Assembly (NCBI GenBank): GCA_021234155.1
Contig: JAJEKV010000005.1
Span: 29,133,617 to 29,197,616, forward strand
Reading direction: 5' to 3'
Length of the DNA stretch: 64,000 nt
Source of the DNA: Isoetes taiwanensis
Lineage: Eukaryota > Streptophyta > Lycopodiopsida > Isoetales > Isoetaceae
Shown here: one piece after another, positions 11,359 through 22,131 of the stretch
Layout: each line of letters begins with the position of its first letter
Position numbering within the stretch: the first letter of the stretch is position 1
Translations under genes and position numbers: made by a program
Notes under the pieces: model-generated
The model's input: only the letters and a program-made list of their open reading frames with translations
The model's database searches: none
Told to the model about the DNA's origin: nothing

Positions 11359-11739
11359 GTATGAGTCCCATTTTCAGTCCGAAGTCCCAAAATTCGAGAT
11401 TTGTCCCACTTTAATTAAATACGACTTGCCTAGATTTGCCAATCTTGCTTTCATTTCTTGTGAAGATTTTAATGGTTCTTTAATTTTGCTAGTTTTCTTG
11501 TATTTCCTAGATTTTCTTAAAAGGTGACTCCAATTTTACAGCTTGTTTGGGTGCCTACAATTCACAAAACAGCAAAAGTTTTCTAATTTTGGACCAAAAA
11601 AGGGGTGTCACAAATCAAAATTGAGGGCTGTTTTTTCAATTGACCCCCCCAAAAGTGGCAATTTTTAAGTTTTTTTAGGGAATCTTTGAAAGATTCCTTT
11701 TTGTGGTGCAAACGCAGGTCATTAGTGCATTTGCTAGGT

Positions 11740-12015
11740 CACCTTGTTATCACCCATCCAGGCTCAAAACCCACTGACTAGCAATGGATGGCGAGAAAGA
11801 GATAATGGCAACCACGCTGTTAGCCTAGTGGTCAGGCCATTGGTAGCACCCATCCAGGCTCAAACCCCACTGACTAGCATCGGGTGATAAAAAGGAGAGG
11901 ATAAAAGAGAGAAAGGGATATCAGCATTGGGAATCTCATGGTCGTCTCGCAGCAACTATCTATCGTATGGACAAGAGGACACAAGGCAACAATGTGGGTT
12001 CAAATCCCGCCTGTT
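11740..12015 (+). mobile_element. tRNA-derived SINE pieces with Pol III box A/box B signals
   Basis: TAGCCTAGTGG at 11821-11831 fits the Pol III A box. GGCTCAAACCCC at 11857-11868 resembles the B box. The segment CACCCATCCAGGCTCAAA..CCCACTGACTAGCA occurs twice (about 11751 and 11849). A further GTGGGTTCAAATCCCGCC lies at about 11996. This arrangement suggests a tRNA-headed SINE, possibly duplicated or two insertions. I found no clear 3' tail or TSD. Confidence 0.5.
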
Positions 12016-12339
12016 TGGCAATTCATAAATGCTACCACATGTGGTCTCGCACCCTTGTGAATAGAAACCCATTATTAAGCATGCATTGCATTGACAGGTT
12101 GAACGTTAATAGTGGGCCAAACCTCAGCGGGTTGGAACTAGAGAAACGCGCCGCGATAAGTTTCTTGTACTAATAATACACAATGGTTCAAAACGCATAT
12201 CAGATTATTCATATTACATTTATATTACGTCAAGGTAAGTTAGTCTTCATTCTTGTTTAGTGTCCAATGAGAGCTCGCCATGTGGCGACCATACTAATCA
12301 GAAATGACAAATGGGTACATCATTCTTGACGAACCTGAA

Positions 12340-12455
12340 ACAGCCGGTTAATTGCGTGAAAACCCTGTTTGAGATGTCGAAGCTTACCATCTGCTTGAGA
12401 TGCCGAAGCTTAACTGCGTGAAAACCCTGCTTGAGATGTCGAAGCTCACCTGAAA
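12340..12455. repeat. Tandem repeat, GCTTGAGATGTCGAAGCT
   Basis: Three copies of 'tgcttgagatg(t/c)cgaagctta' alternate with 'gcgtgaaaaccctg', each copy roughly 30-70 bp apart. Confidence 0.65.
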
Positions 12456-12599
12456 TGCTTACCTTGACGTCTCTCCAGGCCATGCCGCCTTGTGAAGATG
12501 CCTCTCCAAGGCCTGAAGAAAGAAACAACCTCCACAATCGCTGCTCCAGTGCAGGAAGAGATGAAGGTCGACACTTTCAGCATGACAACAGACCAGCCG

Positions 12600-12837
12600 C
12601 ATCGTGACTCTACTCCAAAACTTACCAAAAATTTGCAAGATCTGTTCTGGTGGCATTACAAAACAAAAAACCTAAAAATTGCCCTGAAATAGAAATTTGA
12701 CCTCCAAAACAAATAAGCAGCTCAAATTGGTGCAAAAATAATCTTGAATACAATACAATACAATACAAGAATCATGTCCCAACCATTGCGAGAGTACCCC
12801 CTCGCAATATAAAACGAATTCTTGCAAGTTTATGGCT
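12600..12837. repeat. Dispersed repeat, copy 1 (about 240 bp)
   Basis: This segment aligns by eye with 16695-16919. Both share CCCAACCAT..GAGA..CCCTCGC, CAATA.AAA and finish exactly at TTGCAAGTTTATGGC. A run of AAACCC and 'aagc(a)gctcaaa' is also common to both. The shared abrupt right end suggests a mobile-element terminus. In this copy the chromodomain remnant starts immediately after it. Confidence 0.55.
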
Positions 12838-12845
12838 CCCCTAAT

Positions 12846-13300
12846 AATAGTATACTGTGGAAACACTTACCCACAGAAGATGCTACATGGGTCCTCAAGG
12901 CGGATCTGGATAAGGCTTACCCAGACTTTATGAGGCACTGCCAGGGTCATACCCGCAACGATGCCATCAACTCCAACTCTGACGGTAAACAGTTGAATGC
13001 TAGATCCAACAGGGGTCATGCAGGGAATTGGGGCTAGATGCATCCTAAGAAAGGGGTGGGCATATAGGCATGATAGGACGCATTCGTCTACCACTGTTAT
13101 GGGAACATTTCCATTCCTTATGCTGAGATGAATTGCAAGCCCTAGGCATGTTAATATTCCCTTTTTCAATTTTCTTCATTCAAAGGGGGTGGTCCCTTCA
13201 ACTATAACATCTAAATTATTCTTTAAATAGTAATGTATTGTGATTCTGCAGGCCAATAACAGATGACTTGAAGCCTGCAGGTTTCATAGCGGTCCACTGA
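12846..13300 (+). pseudogene. Ty3/gypsy chromodomain remnant and 3' untranslated tail
   Basis: The reading WKHLPTEDATWVLKADLDK, with PDFMRHCQG after it, matches the C-terminal part of a retrotransposon chromodomain and is closely related to the reading at about 55,940-56,020. Downstream, GCAGGCCAATA (about 13,248) is shared with the 3' region of the large element (about 56,420), supporting the same family. All of gag, protease, RT and the integrase core are missing on the left, where the dispersed repeat abuts. Chromodomains of this class bind histone marks and steer integration; this copy cannot function. Confidence 0.65.
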
Positions 13301-13506
13301 GGACCTATATCTTGTTTGATATATATTATGTGCTTGAATGCTCTATTTTGACGAACTACGATCCAAGACGATGATCATATATGATTGATGTACTTTTTGT
13401 ATTACCTACTGTACTAAATCTTGTCTTTGATAATCTAATCCTTCCTTTAGGTTTAAACCACACCACCTCCATGTCGAGGATAGCATTATTCCAAAGAGGG
13501 AGAAGA

Positions 13507-13800
13507 TGACGTTCCACGTATTTATACACTATAGGTACAAATACCATGACACGTCACCAAGGGTATTTGAGCCTAGCATATTACTTATGTGTATTGTTGC
13601 TAGTGTTAACATATATATACGCTTCTGCCGCATAGGATATCCATAGAAGGCGTGGGACAAATGACACCTCTGTGCCCTTCACCTGAGCATTCGGGTGGTT
13701 TGAGTCAGACGGAGGGCCTTCCCTTGGTGATTTAGTTGCCATGGAAGGGGTTCCCCTATTTATATGATGGGAGCGTCGTATAGGCTCGGGGAGCGTCACA
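13507..13800 (+). mobile_element. Short LTR of the decayed gypsy element
   Basis: It begins TGACGTTCCACG directly after the polypurine stretch AAAGAGGGAGAAGA (13493-13506) and ends GGGAGCGTCACA. The large LTRs at 34,638 and 56,787 begin TGTG(A)(C/T)GTTCC and end GGGGACGTCACA, preceded like this one by GATGGGAGC(G/A)TC(G/A)TA. So this looks like a 294-bp LTR of a related but much shorter-LTR lineage. No 5' partner LTR is visible in the window. Confidence 0.55.
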
Positions 13801-14439
13801 ACTTCAAGCCTTTTTCAGCAAAGATAGTCTTGACACCTACATCATGACAATGGTATGAACTTAAGTCAATTGATGATTTAGACTACATATGTTGATTACA
13901 TTATCTACTATAGTGGCTTCAGGTTTTTTGATGCCACCCATATCTATAATTGAAATAGTAAATGCAATAAAAAACAATGACAAATGTAAATTAGACATAA
14001 TCATAACAACTGTGAAAGAGATGCAATTAGAATCAACAAGCAAAAAATCAACAACTGTAAATCAGATGCAATCAAAAGCAATGTAAAGAAATGCAAGAAA
14101 TATAAGCAGATATAACTAAAAAGAAGAAAGCACGTATAATTAGAATTTAAATATGCATCTTAATGTTATATGTAAATGTAAGAAACAAATTCATAAGGTA
14201 TTTATGACAAAAAAATGTACAAACTATGAAATGGATGTGATTGTAGGGTTTACATCAAATTACGCTGACCTTCAAATACATTTACTCTAAGGACAATAGA
14301 AGATAAGTCTATACATAAGTTGAATGCCAATTTGGTATTTTATCTAACAGGCAACTACATATTTAGACATGAATCACATATGTTCAAGTCAAAACAATTG
14401 CTACAGTTGTAAAAAATATTAGTAAATCAAGATAACAGA
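13801..14439. other. AT-rich interval, nothing recognised
   Basis: The sequence is A-rich and low-complexity, with no family motif in any frame and no terminal repeats seen. Confidence 0.5.
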
Positions 14440-15840
14440 TTAAAAAATACCTTTTGAGTAGGAAGTCTCATGGTTCGACGCAGATCTTGAGGTTATATGT
14501 ATACGTTGATCTATTGTAGAGACCGGTATGATAGACAAAGTAGGCAGTATGGATGTCCACAACATGGTAACAACCAACAATATAGAGTCGAGGCACTCAT
14601 TGCATTTGTTACATGTGTTTTTTACACCAAAAGTTGATGCCCTTGATTTTGTTGCGGGTAGAAGAGTAGGATGCACGGAAATTACATCAGGCTTTTCTAA
14701 ATATAAGATCATCTCTTTTATTCTACTTTCACTATGGTCATTTGCCTCCAAATTCCTACTGGCTTCTTGGATGGCAGCTTTTGGCATCATTAAGTTATTC
14801 ATTTTCTCAATGAAACAAGATTTTTCCTCTTCAAAATGGGAAGCCCAAGGCCATATGCAATTCAATTTGCTGTCCTGTCAACCTTAAAGCAACACCATTT
14901 ATTTGAATGTTGATCTGTGCATTCTTGTTTTGCACAAGTCTACTATCCAGTGATCTTCTTTCCATCAACTTCTTTGTTCCATCCATCTGCTACCCAAATC
15001 CGATCTGTGGCATTACCTTGACTATTTTTACATTGGATGATCTCAAGGTAACTGCATCTGTCAAATCTGAATCCTTTTGTTCCTTCTTTGCTTGTAGAGT
15101 GGTACTCTCTTTCACCTCTTTACAATCAATATCTTCTTTCCATCCATCTGCTACCCAAATCCGATCTGTGGCATTATCTTGGCTATTTTTTACATTGGAT
15201 GATCTCAAGGTAACTGCATCTATCAAATCAGAATCCTTTTGTTCCTTCTTTCCATGTAGAGTGGTACTCTCTTTCACCTCTTCACAATCAATTTTTAAGC
15301 CTTTATAATGGAGTGCATAGGCTCGAGCAAAGTATAAAGAAATTTGATAGTTTGCAATGTCTTTCATGCTTAAAAAGAATGCTCATAGGTTGTATAAAAA
15401 TCCCTCATCCAAATTGGCTTGATCCTATTGTTTTGGTAACCCCTCACTACTGATGCTTCAAAACCCTAGGCTTCTTGGACCACTTGCAAAAGCCCTTGGG
15501 CAAACAGTATCAAAGTTAATGGCTCTGAGCTATTTAATGCTTACCTTCTCAAACTGGGGCTGTAAAATATGTCTTTATGTAGTTAATGTAGTCTTCAATT
15601 TCTTGATCATTGGCTTAGGATATCTCACCATGGGCTTCAAGAGCTTGTTTCTTGGTGATTTCCTTGGACAAGTCCTTGTTGCTGGCTTCATTATAATGCT
15701 CTTCCAAAAAGGTTTATTGTGCCTGGATATGGCCAAGAAAGTACAGATGACGATAATGGCACATATAGATACTCCGACCATAATGGCGCTTATGATGGCG
15801 CTTAGGGTTTCAGGCCCGCTCTCTTGCTCATAACTCGGGA
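14440..15840 (-). pseudogene. Unrecognised coding-like remnant, minus strand
   Basis: Three minus-strand stretches look protein-like but do not form one frame. At 14440-14865 there is a charged, helix-forming region (EKMNNLMMPKAAIQEASRNL, then ESRIKEMILYLEKPDVI). At 14990-15367 a lysine/aspartate-rich 54-residue unit (VKESTTLHGKKEQKDSDLID, then AVTLRSSNVK) occurs twice. Around 15,580-15,730 another acidic helical stretch (EEHYNEASNKDLSKEITKK) is broken by stops. I do not recognise the family. It could be a decayed host gene or a gag-like retrotransposon remnant. Confidence 0.3.
14977..15297. repeat. Direct tandem duplication, two copies of 161 bp
   Basis: Copy 1 is 14977-15137 and copy 2 is 15138-15297. 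Both start TTCCATCCATCTGCTACCCA and contain GTGGCATTA, TTACATTGGATGATCTCAAG and GTGGTACTCTCTTTCACCTC. They differ by a few substitutions and a one-base length change in a T run that shifts the minus-strand frame. Confidence 0.85.
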
Positions 15841-16504
15841 TCTTGGCATCAGATTTGGGGGTTCTTGGGCTCGTTAAAAAGCTTATTGCACGACCTTTCC
15901 ATGGGTATATAATTTGTATGGTGATTCTTCTATTTTGATGGAAAGAATCCGCATGACAATCCCGGCCCTCTTTTGGCGGTGCTAAGGTTTGGCTGTAGTG
16001 CTAGGGTATTGTGCCATATCGATGGCCGTTAACATTTTGACGAAAAATTAAAAAGCCACTTCCTATGGTGTGGATCGAACATAAGGTCGTAAAACTGCAT
16101 TGTCATAATAACATAGTATTTATCGTAACCATGGTGCCTGAGATAAAGCAAGCTCGTTTATACACAGGATCTCAAAAACGAAACAGAAGACATGGAGACT
16201 TGGCATTAGGAGTTCAGAAACATAACATAGGACATGAAAGAAGCTATTCTGGCATCTGCCTTCCGCTAAACCCAGCCACACTGTCCCTATTCTAAATACA
16301 ACAAAAATGGTGCATCAAGACAATAACAAGAAAAACAGAGCATGAAGGCTGGTGTAAAGCCATGGATGAAAGCCCTCCCTCAAAGCTCGCCTACCCACAA
16401 CCCTCGCTGGGATCCGTTTTCCCAATTCAGACAAAACTGGAAAGCCTTGATCCCAAATGACAGCATAGATAACATGGCGGATGAAGCTCATCTATTCCAC
16501 CTGG

Positions 16505-16565
16505 AATATGGGATTTGAACCCACAAGCAACCAAATCTTGCACAAGATAAAAAGCAGTGCCTGTT
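16505..16565 (-). repeat. tRNA-like B-box fragment
   Basis: On the minus strand the segment GTGGGTTCAAATCCCAT (complement of about 16,511-16,530) matches a Pol III B box within a T-arm-like stem. No complete cloverleaf or clear A box could be built, so it is probably SINE debris. Confidence 0.35.
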
Positions 16566-16694
16566 AAAAGGCTCAAAGCCCTAAAGCGGCTTCATAGGCT
16601 GATTTATAAGCAGCTTCCATTCTTTAAATGCAGAACAATTGCAGAATGAACTCGGGTTCTCCCAAACCCTTTCTGCAGGGGTAGGGAAGATGTC

Positions 16695-16919
16695 TGCCTT
16701 ATCCACTTTCTACAAATCGCAAGCTATATTTCTTTCCACAACCATTGCAAAAAAAAAAACCCATCAAAAACACTCACAAATAGGAACATGACCTTTAAGT
16801 GTAATTAAGCTGCTCAAACATGGCAAAATATACAGTTTTGCATATAATAGAATCAATCCCCAACCATGTGAGAAAAGCCCTCTCGCGCAATACAAAATAA
16901 AATATTGCAAGTTTATGGC
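16695..16919. repeat. Dispersed repeat, copy 2
   Basis: Partner of 12600-12837: same order of short matches and the same right end TTGCAAGTTTATGGC. The first copy carries CCATTGCGAGAGTACCCCCT where this one has CCATGTGAGAAAAGCCCTCT. Confidence 0.55.
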
Positions 16920-17099
16920 ATATTATTCATTTTGCTCTGTAATTCTTTTACCATGCAGCTCTATTTTTGCAAAAGGATTTTTGGGTTGCCAGTAGGGAGA
17001 GCAACCCTTTTCTTGTAGGGACGATTGAATTATGGAAGGCGTAGATTTGGTTTGAGTACAATATTCCATAAAAGATCCTAAATACGTGGCTGCAATTGT

Positions 17100-17486
17100 T
17101 TGGGATTTGCTGGGGCATTTGTGACACTCTGTGACAGTTACACAGTAGAGATTTGCTTGGCAAGTGAATGGATATGCAATCCATATTTTTCGGAAGTGAC
17201 AAGGGCAGGGATAGCGGCAGCAGCAAAATTGGAAGCGCATGCAAACTTCTCAAAAGGACTACAATACTTTTTGATGGTTTTTACTGTTGATCCCTTCCTT
17301 GATTTTAGTCTAGAGATTGTGAGGGTTGACACCTTGCCGAAGGCATTGGCTAAGTTTACTACAATGGAAATGTTAGATTTCAAAAATCCTTATCAATGTG
17401 AAAAGTGTAGCACCAAGGTGCGGGCGTTGACGCACTTTATGATTGAAAATGCATTTAATGTTCTTATAGTCCAGTTTAAGTGATTT
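17100..17486 (+). pseudogene. Ubiquitin-specific protease (UBP/USP) catalytic-domain fragment
   Basis: From 17289 the frame reads DPFLDFSLEI, then LPKALAKFTTMEMLD, YQCEKCSTKVRA and IENAFNVLIVQFK. This is the mid-catalytic part of plant UBP16/UBP23-type deubiquitinases, including the zinc-binding CxxC of the finger subdomain. Such enzymes cleave ubiquitin from proteins. Where the family has LKRF, this copy has FK-stop-F: the codon after the lysine is TGA (17481-17483), one C-to-T change from the arginine codon CGA. The upstream Cys box and downstream His box are absent. The first ~63 codons are unrelated. I infer a single captured or duplicated exon, not an active gene. Confidence 0.7.
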
Positions 17487-18674
17487 AGCTGTCCTTCTGA
17501 CCTTCGAGCAGGACAAACAAAGCATGCACGTCGGAACTATAGTATGGCCATGTTCTCTTGTTCTTTCCAAGCACTTCCACAGATTGAACCATTAGAGTTG
17601 AGAGGCTGGGAGAAGTGGTTTTCATTATCCACTGGAAAAAGATCACGGTAAGAAAAGTTTTGGAAAATTGATATGGCTGCGGTAGTAGTACCGTCTCTTC
17701 AAGTCAAAGGGGGGCAAAGCAAGCTCTCCTTTCTACCTTTTTTGTCAGCTTCTAAGACAAATTTAAGGATCCCTCATTTTATCAGACAAGAGCTAACAAT
17801 TCAAGGGCAAGTATTCGAGACAATCGAAAGCTGGCATCGGGGCATGAGAATTGTGGGGAAATGTGAAAGGCCGTCGGCTACAAAGTTGACGATAAGGTAT
17901 ATAGCTAGTTAAAATAAATCTTCTTTGCAACATAATATGTTAGTTAGAAATATATTGTGCTGGGCATCAATGTGGGGTGGCACTTGATGCTATATGGATT
18001 TCTTAATTTCTTTTTCCTATTATTAACCTAGTCAGAAAGTTACATAGCTGTGAGAAGATATTGACGCATATCATTTCTGCAAACATTCATACTCATTGGA
18101 ATTGGGCTTATGGTCTTTGCGGTTGGCCTGGAATATGGACTTATGGACTTGAGATTTTCTTATCCACTCTTTTTCTTTATGAAATTACTTTGCACTGGAA
18201 CATTAAAACATGTCGATGTGCCATAAGTTCAATTCACTGAAATAACTGTATCATCAAGTAAAAATACTACTATTTTTATGTATAAGCATTGTGACAAGTA
18301 TTTCAGTTCACCATTATAACATTTCTTTAAATGTTGTTAAGTATTGCTGCAACTGCGCTTTCCATGGCAGGCAAGCAAGGCAAGATTGGCAAGGTGAAAG
18401 TTGGCCAAGAATATCTTGCCTCAAAAAAAAAGGACATATAAGATAGACTTTTACCACTTGTAAGGTGGTCATAATGAATGTAAAATGATATAAGATCAAT
18501 TCTTGCCACTTGAAGGTGATTATAATGGTGTGTAGTGGTGGACGCACCAATGGATCTTCCAACGGGCAACCATTAATATGTTAGCATCTTGTTTTTTTAT
18601 CATTAAAGGACTTAAAACTGTAGCTTTTGGAAAGTTAACGTGTATAAAAGTTTAGTTATACTATTTTATCCACG

Positions 18675-18906
18675 TGGGATCTTTTATGCAAAGAACAATT
18701 CTCCAATCCAAGATGGATGTATAACTTCCCTTTGCGCTGAAATTAAAAGATTTCTTTCCTTCCATCAAAAAGCAAAGTTTGAATGGTTTGTGGGATCTTT
18801 TATGCAAAGAACAATTCTCCAATCCAAGATGGATGTATAACTTCCCTTTGTGCTGAAATTAAAAGATTTCTTTCCTTCCATCAAAAAGCGAAGTTTGAAT
18901 GGTTTG
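18675..18906. repeat. Tandem duplication, two copies of 116 bp
   Basis: 18675-18790 and 18791-18906 are almost identical (TGGGATCTTTTATGCAAAGA to GTTTGAATGGTTTG), differing at about three positions, which indicates a recent duplication. Confidence 0.9.
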
Positions 18907-19927
18907 CAATGAAGGATATGTGACTTTTGAATGATCTAGATTCACACAAGCATGTTAGATTATTTTGACTAGCTTGTATGTGAGATAGACTTGCTGATAA
19001 AAAATGTTGTTTATGTTTCGTTTTGTTGTGATTTTTGAGTCATGATGAGCTGCTTTACACAAATTCTGAAATGTGACTATTTTACACCCACGTAAAGTCA
19101 AGCAAACTGGTTGTGGGTCGTTGGAGGTGCGTTTTCTATTCTTGATCCTGAAACAAAAGTGGTCTTCCAAAACCTGTAGAGTTCAGCGAGTTTACTTGAC
19201 ATCGTGGAAATAGAAAGGGGTCAGGCATTCCAGCAGCCCCATCCACCCATGACCAGATTTGGCAGGAAGAGGTCAAGCTTTATCCCATAAGAACAAAGTA
19301 CAGCGCAAGAAAGTTAAACATGTTGTGACTTGTTGAATAGTACCTTTCACAACGTTTTACTACAAAATCCTAATGCATATTTTAGAACATTACAACACAC
19401 AACATTGCATATATTTTGCTTGTACTTCATGCATCCTTTTGCTGCCTATCTTGAATACTGCAAGCATGTAAGCAGTTTCATATGGGCTGGAAAGCCAAGT
19501 TGTAGATCTACTTTAGACCTTAAGAGATAATTAAAATCACTTCTCCGCTATGCTCCACACAGGAGCTGCAATGCATTAACCATGGTATGTTTTCTGTAAT
19601 TTTGCTGGTTCTAGAGACAACTCCAAAGAAAACTATACCATGCAAATCAATCTTCAAAAGCTTAAGTAGATTCTCCTGATTATGTCAGATGCACCATAAG
19701 ATGGTGTATCCAACCATACCACAAATGAGAAAATTGAACAATGGCCTTGCAACTAAACAGACCTATGATCAAGCTTATAAGATGACATGTTTCCTCTTCA
19801 AATCTGAGACTATGAATCTCAAACTAAGTCGTTGTATATGTCTAACACCTGATTATATACGCCACAAGAAACAACAGCACAAACTTTTGCTTGGATATTT
19901 CACATAACATAAGACAACCAAACTAAC
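18907..19927. other. Intergenic, nothing recognised
   Basis: No coding or repeat signature was seen. It lies downstream (3') of the trihelix gene on the minus strand, so it may hold its 3' UTR and terminator. Confidence 0.45.
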
Positions 19928-21512
19928 TCACCTCTTTCTTTTCCCCAGTAATACTGTAAGCTCCCTTGTTATCTCTAACTGCATTCTTGCAATTTCAAGT
20001 TGGAACGCCTTAGCTTCTTGGCTAATTCGGGCATTTGCTTCTACCTCCATTTGTGTGCATCTCTCAAAAGCCCGAGTGCAGTTGTTTAAACCACCAATGA
20101 GTGTATTCACAGTAGTACCCATGGACTCCCGCCTGAATTTGCTTTTCTTTGTTACTAGTGCTGAGGTTTTCATAGGCTCACCACTAGTGTGCTCTAGAAA
20201 ACAGCTTAATGGATTGGGCATAAAAATGTTTTGCCTATGTGCTTGTTCATCTGCACCTGAACTCGGTATAAGGTCATCAGACCCATCATCCTGCTGCATA
20301 CTTGAGCTTGTGAAAGCATTACAAAGGACATCCCTGTCCCTTCCCCCAGTATATGCTAAGCCTCCTGAAGCACCTCTGGCCTTGGGGTTATCAGCAAGAA
20401 TTTGGTCCATCCTACTATAGAACTTCCAACTGCTAGGTGCATAGCCAGTTTGTGAAGCTTTCATCTTCTTTCTCCTGTATGTCTTAATCATCAACTCCAT
20501 CTTATTTTTGCATTGCTTGTAATTATAAGTTGTTCCATATTTCTGATTCACGTTATCCGCAATTTCAGACCAATGAGACCTCTTCAAAACTCCATGACTT
20601 ACCTTCATTTTTTCGTAGTCGTCTATCAATGCCTCTAAGGTATTCATTGGCCAAAGATCCTTTGTGGTGGATCGTGTATTTTGTGTATTAACTTCAGCTT
20701 GAGCTTCATGCGAAGATAAGCTGTTCGCAGCCTGTTCTTGACCAGGTAAATCTGGCTGGGAAGAAGGAGCTAAGCCTTCATCAAGGAACTCATTTGGCAC
20801 TACTTCATTAAGATCCATGGAATCTGAAATAATCGACCCTGAAAAATTCAGAGAGCATGAACTTTAATGAAGAATTAAGGTACAGTTCTTTGTTCTCAGA
20901 AAGAGTAAAACTGATTGAGTCTATAATATTTAAGATGAAGCCAGAATCACATACCAATATCCTCATCCTTGCCCTCCGGATTTTGTGCCTTCCGAGTTTT
21001 TGACTCGGGCCGGTTACCATGCTGCAATAAGGCATTGCCACATTAGAACAGGTTGAAGAAAAGTGTCATTCATCAAGTAGCAGCACTTGGATGAAAAAAA
21101 TGGCATTCATCAAGTAGCAGCACTTAAATGAAGTACTCTTTGGACATCAAAAACTAATGTACCACATAGGCATGGTTAGGGTTAGAATTCTTTGCTTGTT
21201 TCAAAACTAGGAAGAGGGTTAAAGAATATAGAAATGCACCTTCTGCCAGCGCTGCCCTGGCGCTCCTGTTATTCTGATAGGAGAATCCTTCGTACCCAGC
21301 TGTCCTTCGGTGCAGTTATGCAGATCCTCCATAGTGAACAGAGAGTAACCCAACTGATCTGAACCCAATACAATGTCATTTGCAGAAATGCTGTGGGCAT
21401 CAAGATGCCAGAACTCCGCTACCTGCTGAATGTTAATCCTACCATCGTCTACCTTAAAAGCTGCTTTCATACACCCCCCAGTATCCACAAACTCCAGCCA
21501 CACGATACCCAT
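19928..21512 (-). CDS. Trihelix / MYB-SANT-like DNA-binding protein, three exons
   Basis: The proposed model is exon 1 21512-21240, exon 2 21021-20955 and exon 3 20838-19928, giving 416 residues. Introns of 218 and 116 nt start GTGCAT and GTATGT and end TTGCAG and TTTCAG. The phases match (0, then 1), joining QRWQK to HGNRPESKTRK and then to SIISDSMDLNE. Exon 3 alone has a 296-codon frame starting at MDLNEVV, an alternative start. The DNA-binding domain shows three spaced aromatics (DLWPMNTLEALIDDYE; HWSEIADNVNQKYG; SWKFYSRMDQIL) and KQCKNKMELM, as in Myb_DNA-bind_4 domains. A basic nuclear-signal-like KSKFRRE and a C-terminal coiled-coil helix (AKAFQLEIARMQLEITRELT), likely for dimerisation, follow. 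Likely role: a nuclear transcription regulator. A domesticated or live Harbinger ORF1 is an alternative, but no nuclease partner is nearby. The exon-1 domain is unrecognised. Confidence 0.7.
21071..21130. repeat. Direct repeat in intron 1 of the trihelix gene
   Basis: CATTCATCAAGTAGCAGCAC occurs twice, about 40 nt apart, within the proposed first intron, followed by TT(G/A)(G/A)ATGAA in both copies. Confidence 0.7.
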
Positions 21513-22131
21513 CTACGCCAATTTCTTCTTCTGGGATTGATGCTGCCGGATTCAAAGGCATGTGAAAAAACGGTGCGCGGTGGGAGCAGAGACCCCTCAC
21601 ATGAAGCACGGCAGCGGCTACTATGGCAGCTGGCGGTTTACGTGGCGGTATAGCTGGCTGCATATGATAGTATAAACAGGAAATTTCTCAATTTGGACTT
21701 TGTTGCATTCATTTGAATTTGAATTTTGAAGGGCGCACGCATTCCTTCATAACCTTTGTAAAATTTTCGTTTTATAGTGGCGGGAGGAGCTTCTCTCAAT
21801 AGCTCACAATGGTTGGGACTATGATTCTTGGCACGTATTGTATGCAAAACCATACTTTTTCGCATGTTTGAGCAGCTTAATTTTGGTTAAAGGTTATGTT
21901 TCCTTTTTGGGGTTTATTTTTTGCGGTTTTGGTTATGGCCTGTAAAAGGAAAGGGACAAATCCGGATATGGGAAGGGCTGATCGGCAGACACGATGTGTC
22001 TTTTGTCTTTGCCCATGCCGATACTGGCGAGAGATTTTTCTGATGCAAAAGTGGAGCGCCTATAGGATGGAACGAATCAGCAAGGGTCTTTCCTTTTGCT
22101 ACGCTGCGACTTTGAACAAGTTTGAAATCCA

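Larger units (their letters stand above)
7337..11427. mobile_element. Segment bounded by a perfect 25-nt inverted repeat; candidate DNA transposon
   Basis: The 25 nt at 7337-7361 (core TATTTAATTAAAGTGGGAC) recur exactly as reverse complement at 11403-11427, 4.07 kb away. A third copy with two mismatches is at 61171-61195, and there the homology continues inward: CATTCCCA, TTTTTTTCGGAACCCT, TTATTTTACAC, then a shared module after a TTTTACAG-type acceptor. The interior has no intact gene and is dominated by satellites. I could not define a TSD outside the repeats. It may be a non-autonomous element or two separate element ends in opposite orientation. Confidence 0.4.

Noticed and set aside
10946-11527. 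Long proline/leucine-rich and glycine/lysine-rich open frames on both strands
   Set aside because: They are produced by the pyrimidine tract. Frames are open in several registers at once and have no domain.
11400-11600. LTR end suggested by GGGGTGTCACA at about 11,603
   Set aside because: It resembles the CGTCACA LTR termini, but no matching TG start, PBS or PPT was found nearby.
15453-15833. 126-codon hydrophobic frame on the plus strand that could be a membrane protein
   Set aside because: It has no family motif, and the opposite strand reads as acidic helical fragments, so the hydrophobic frame is probably its complement.
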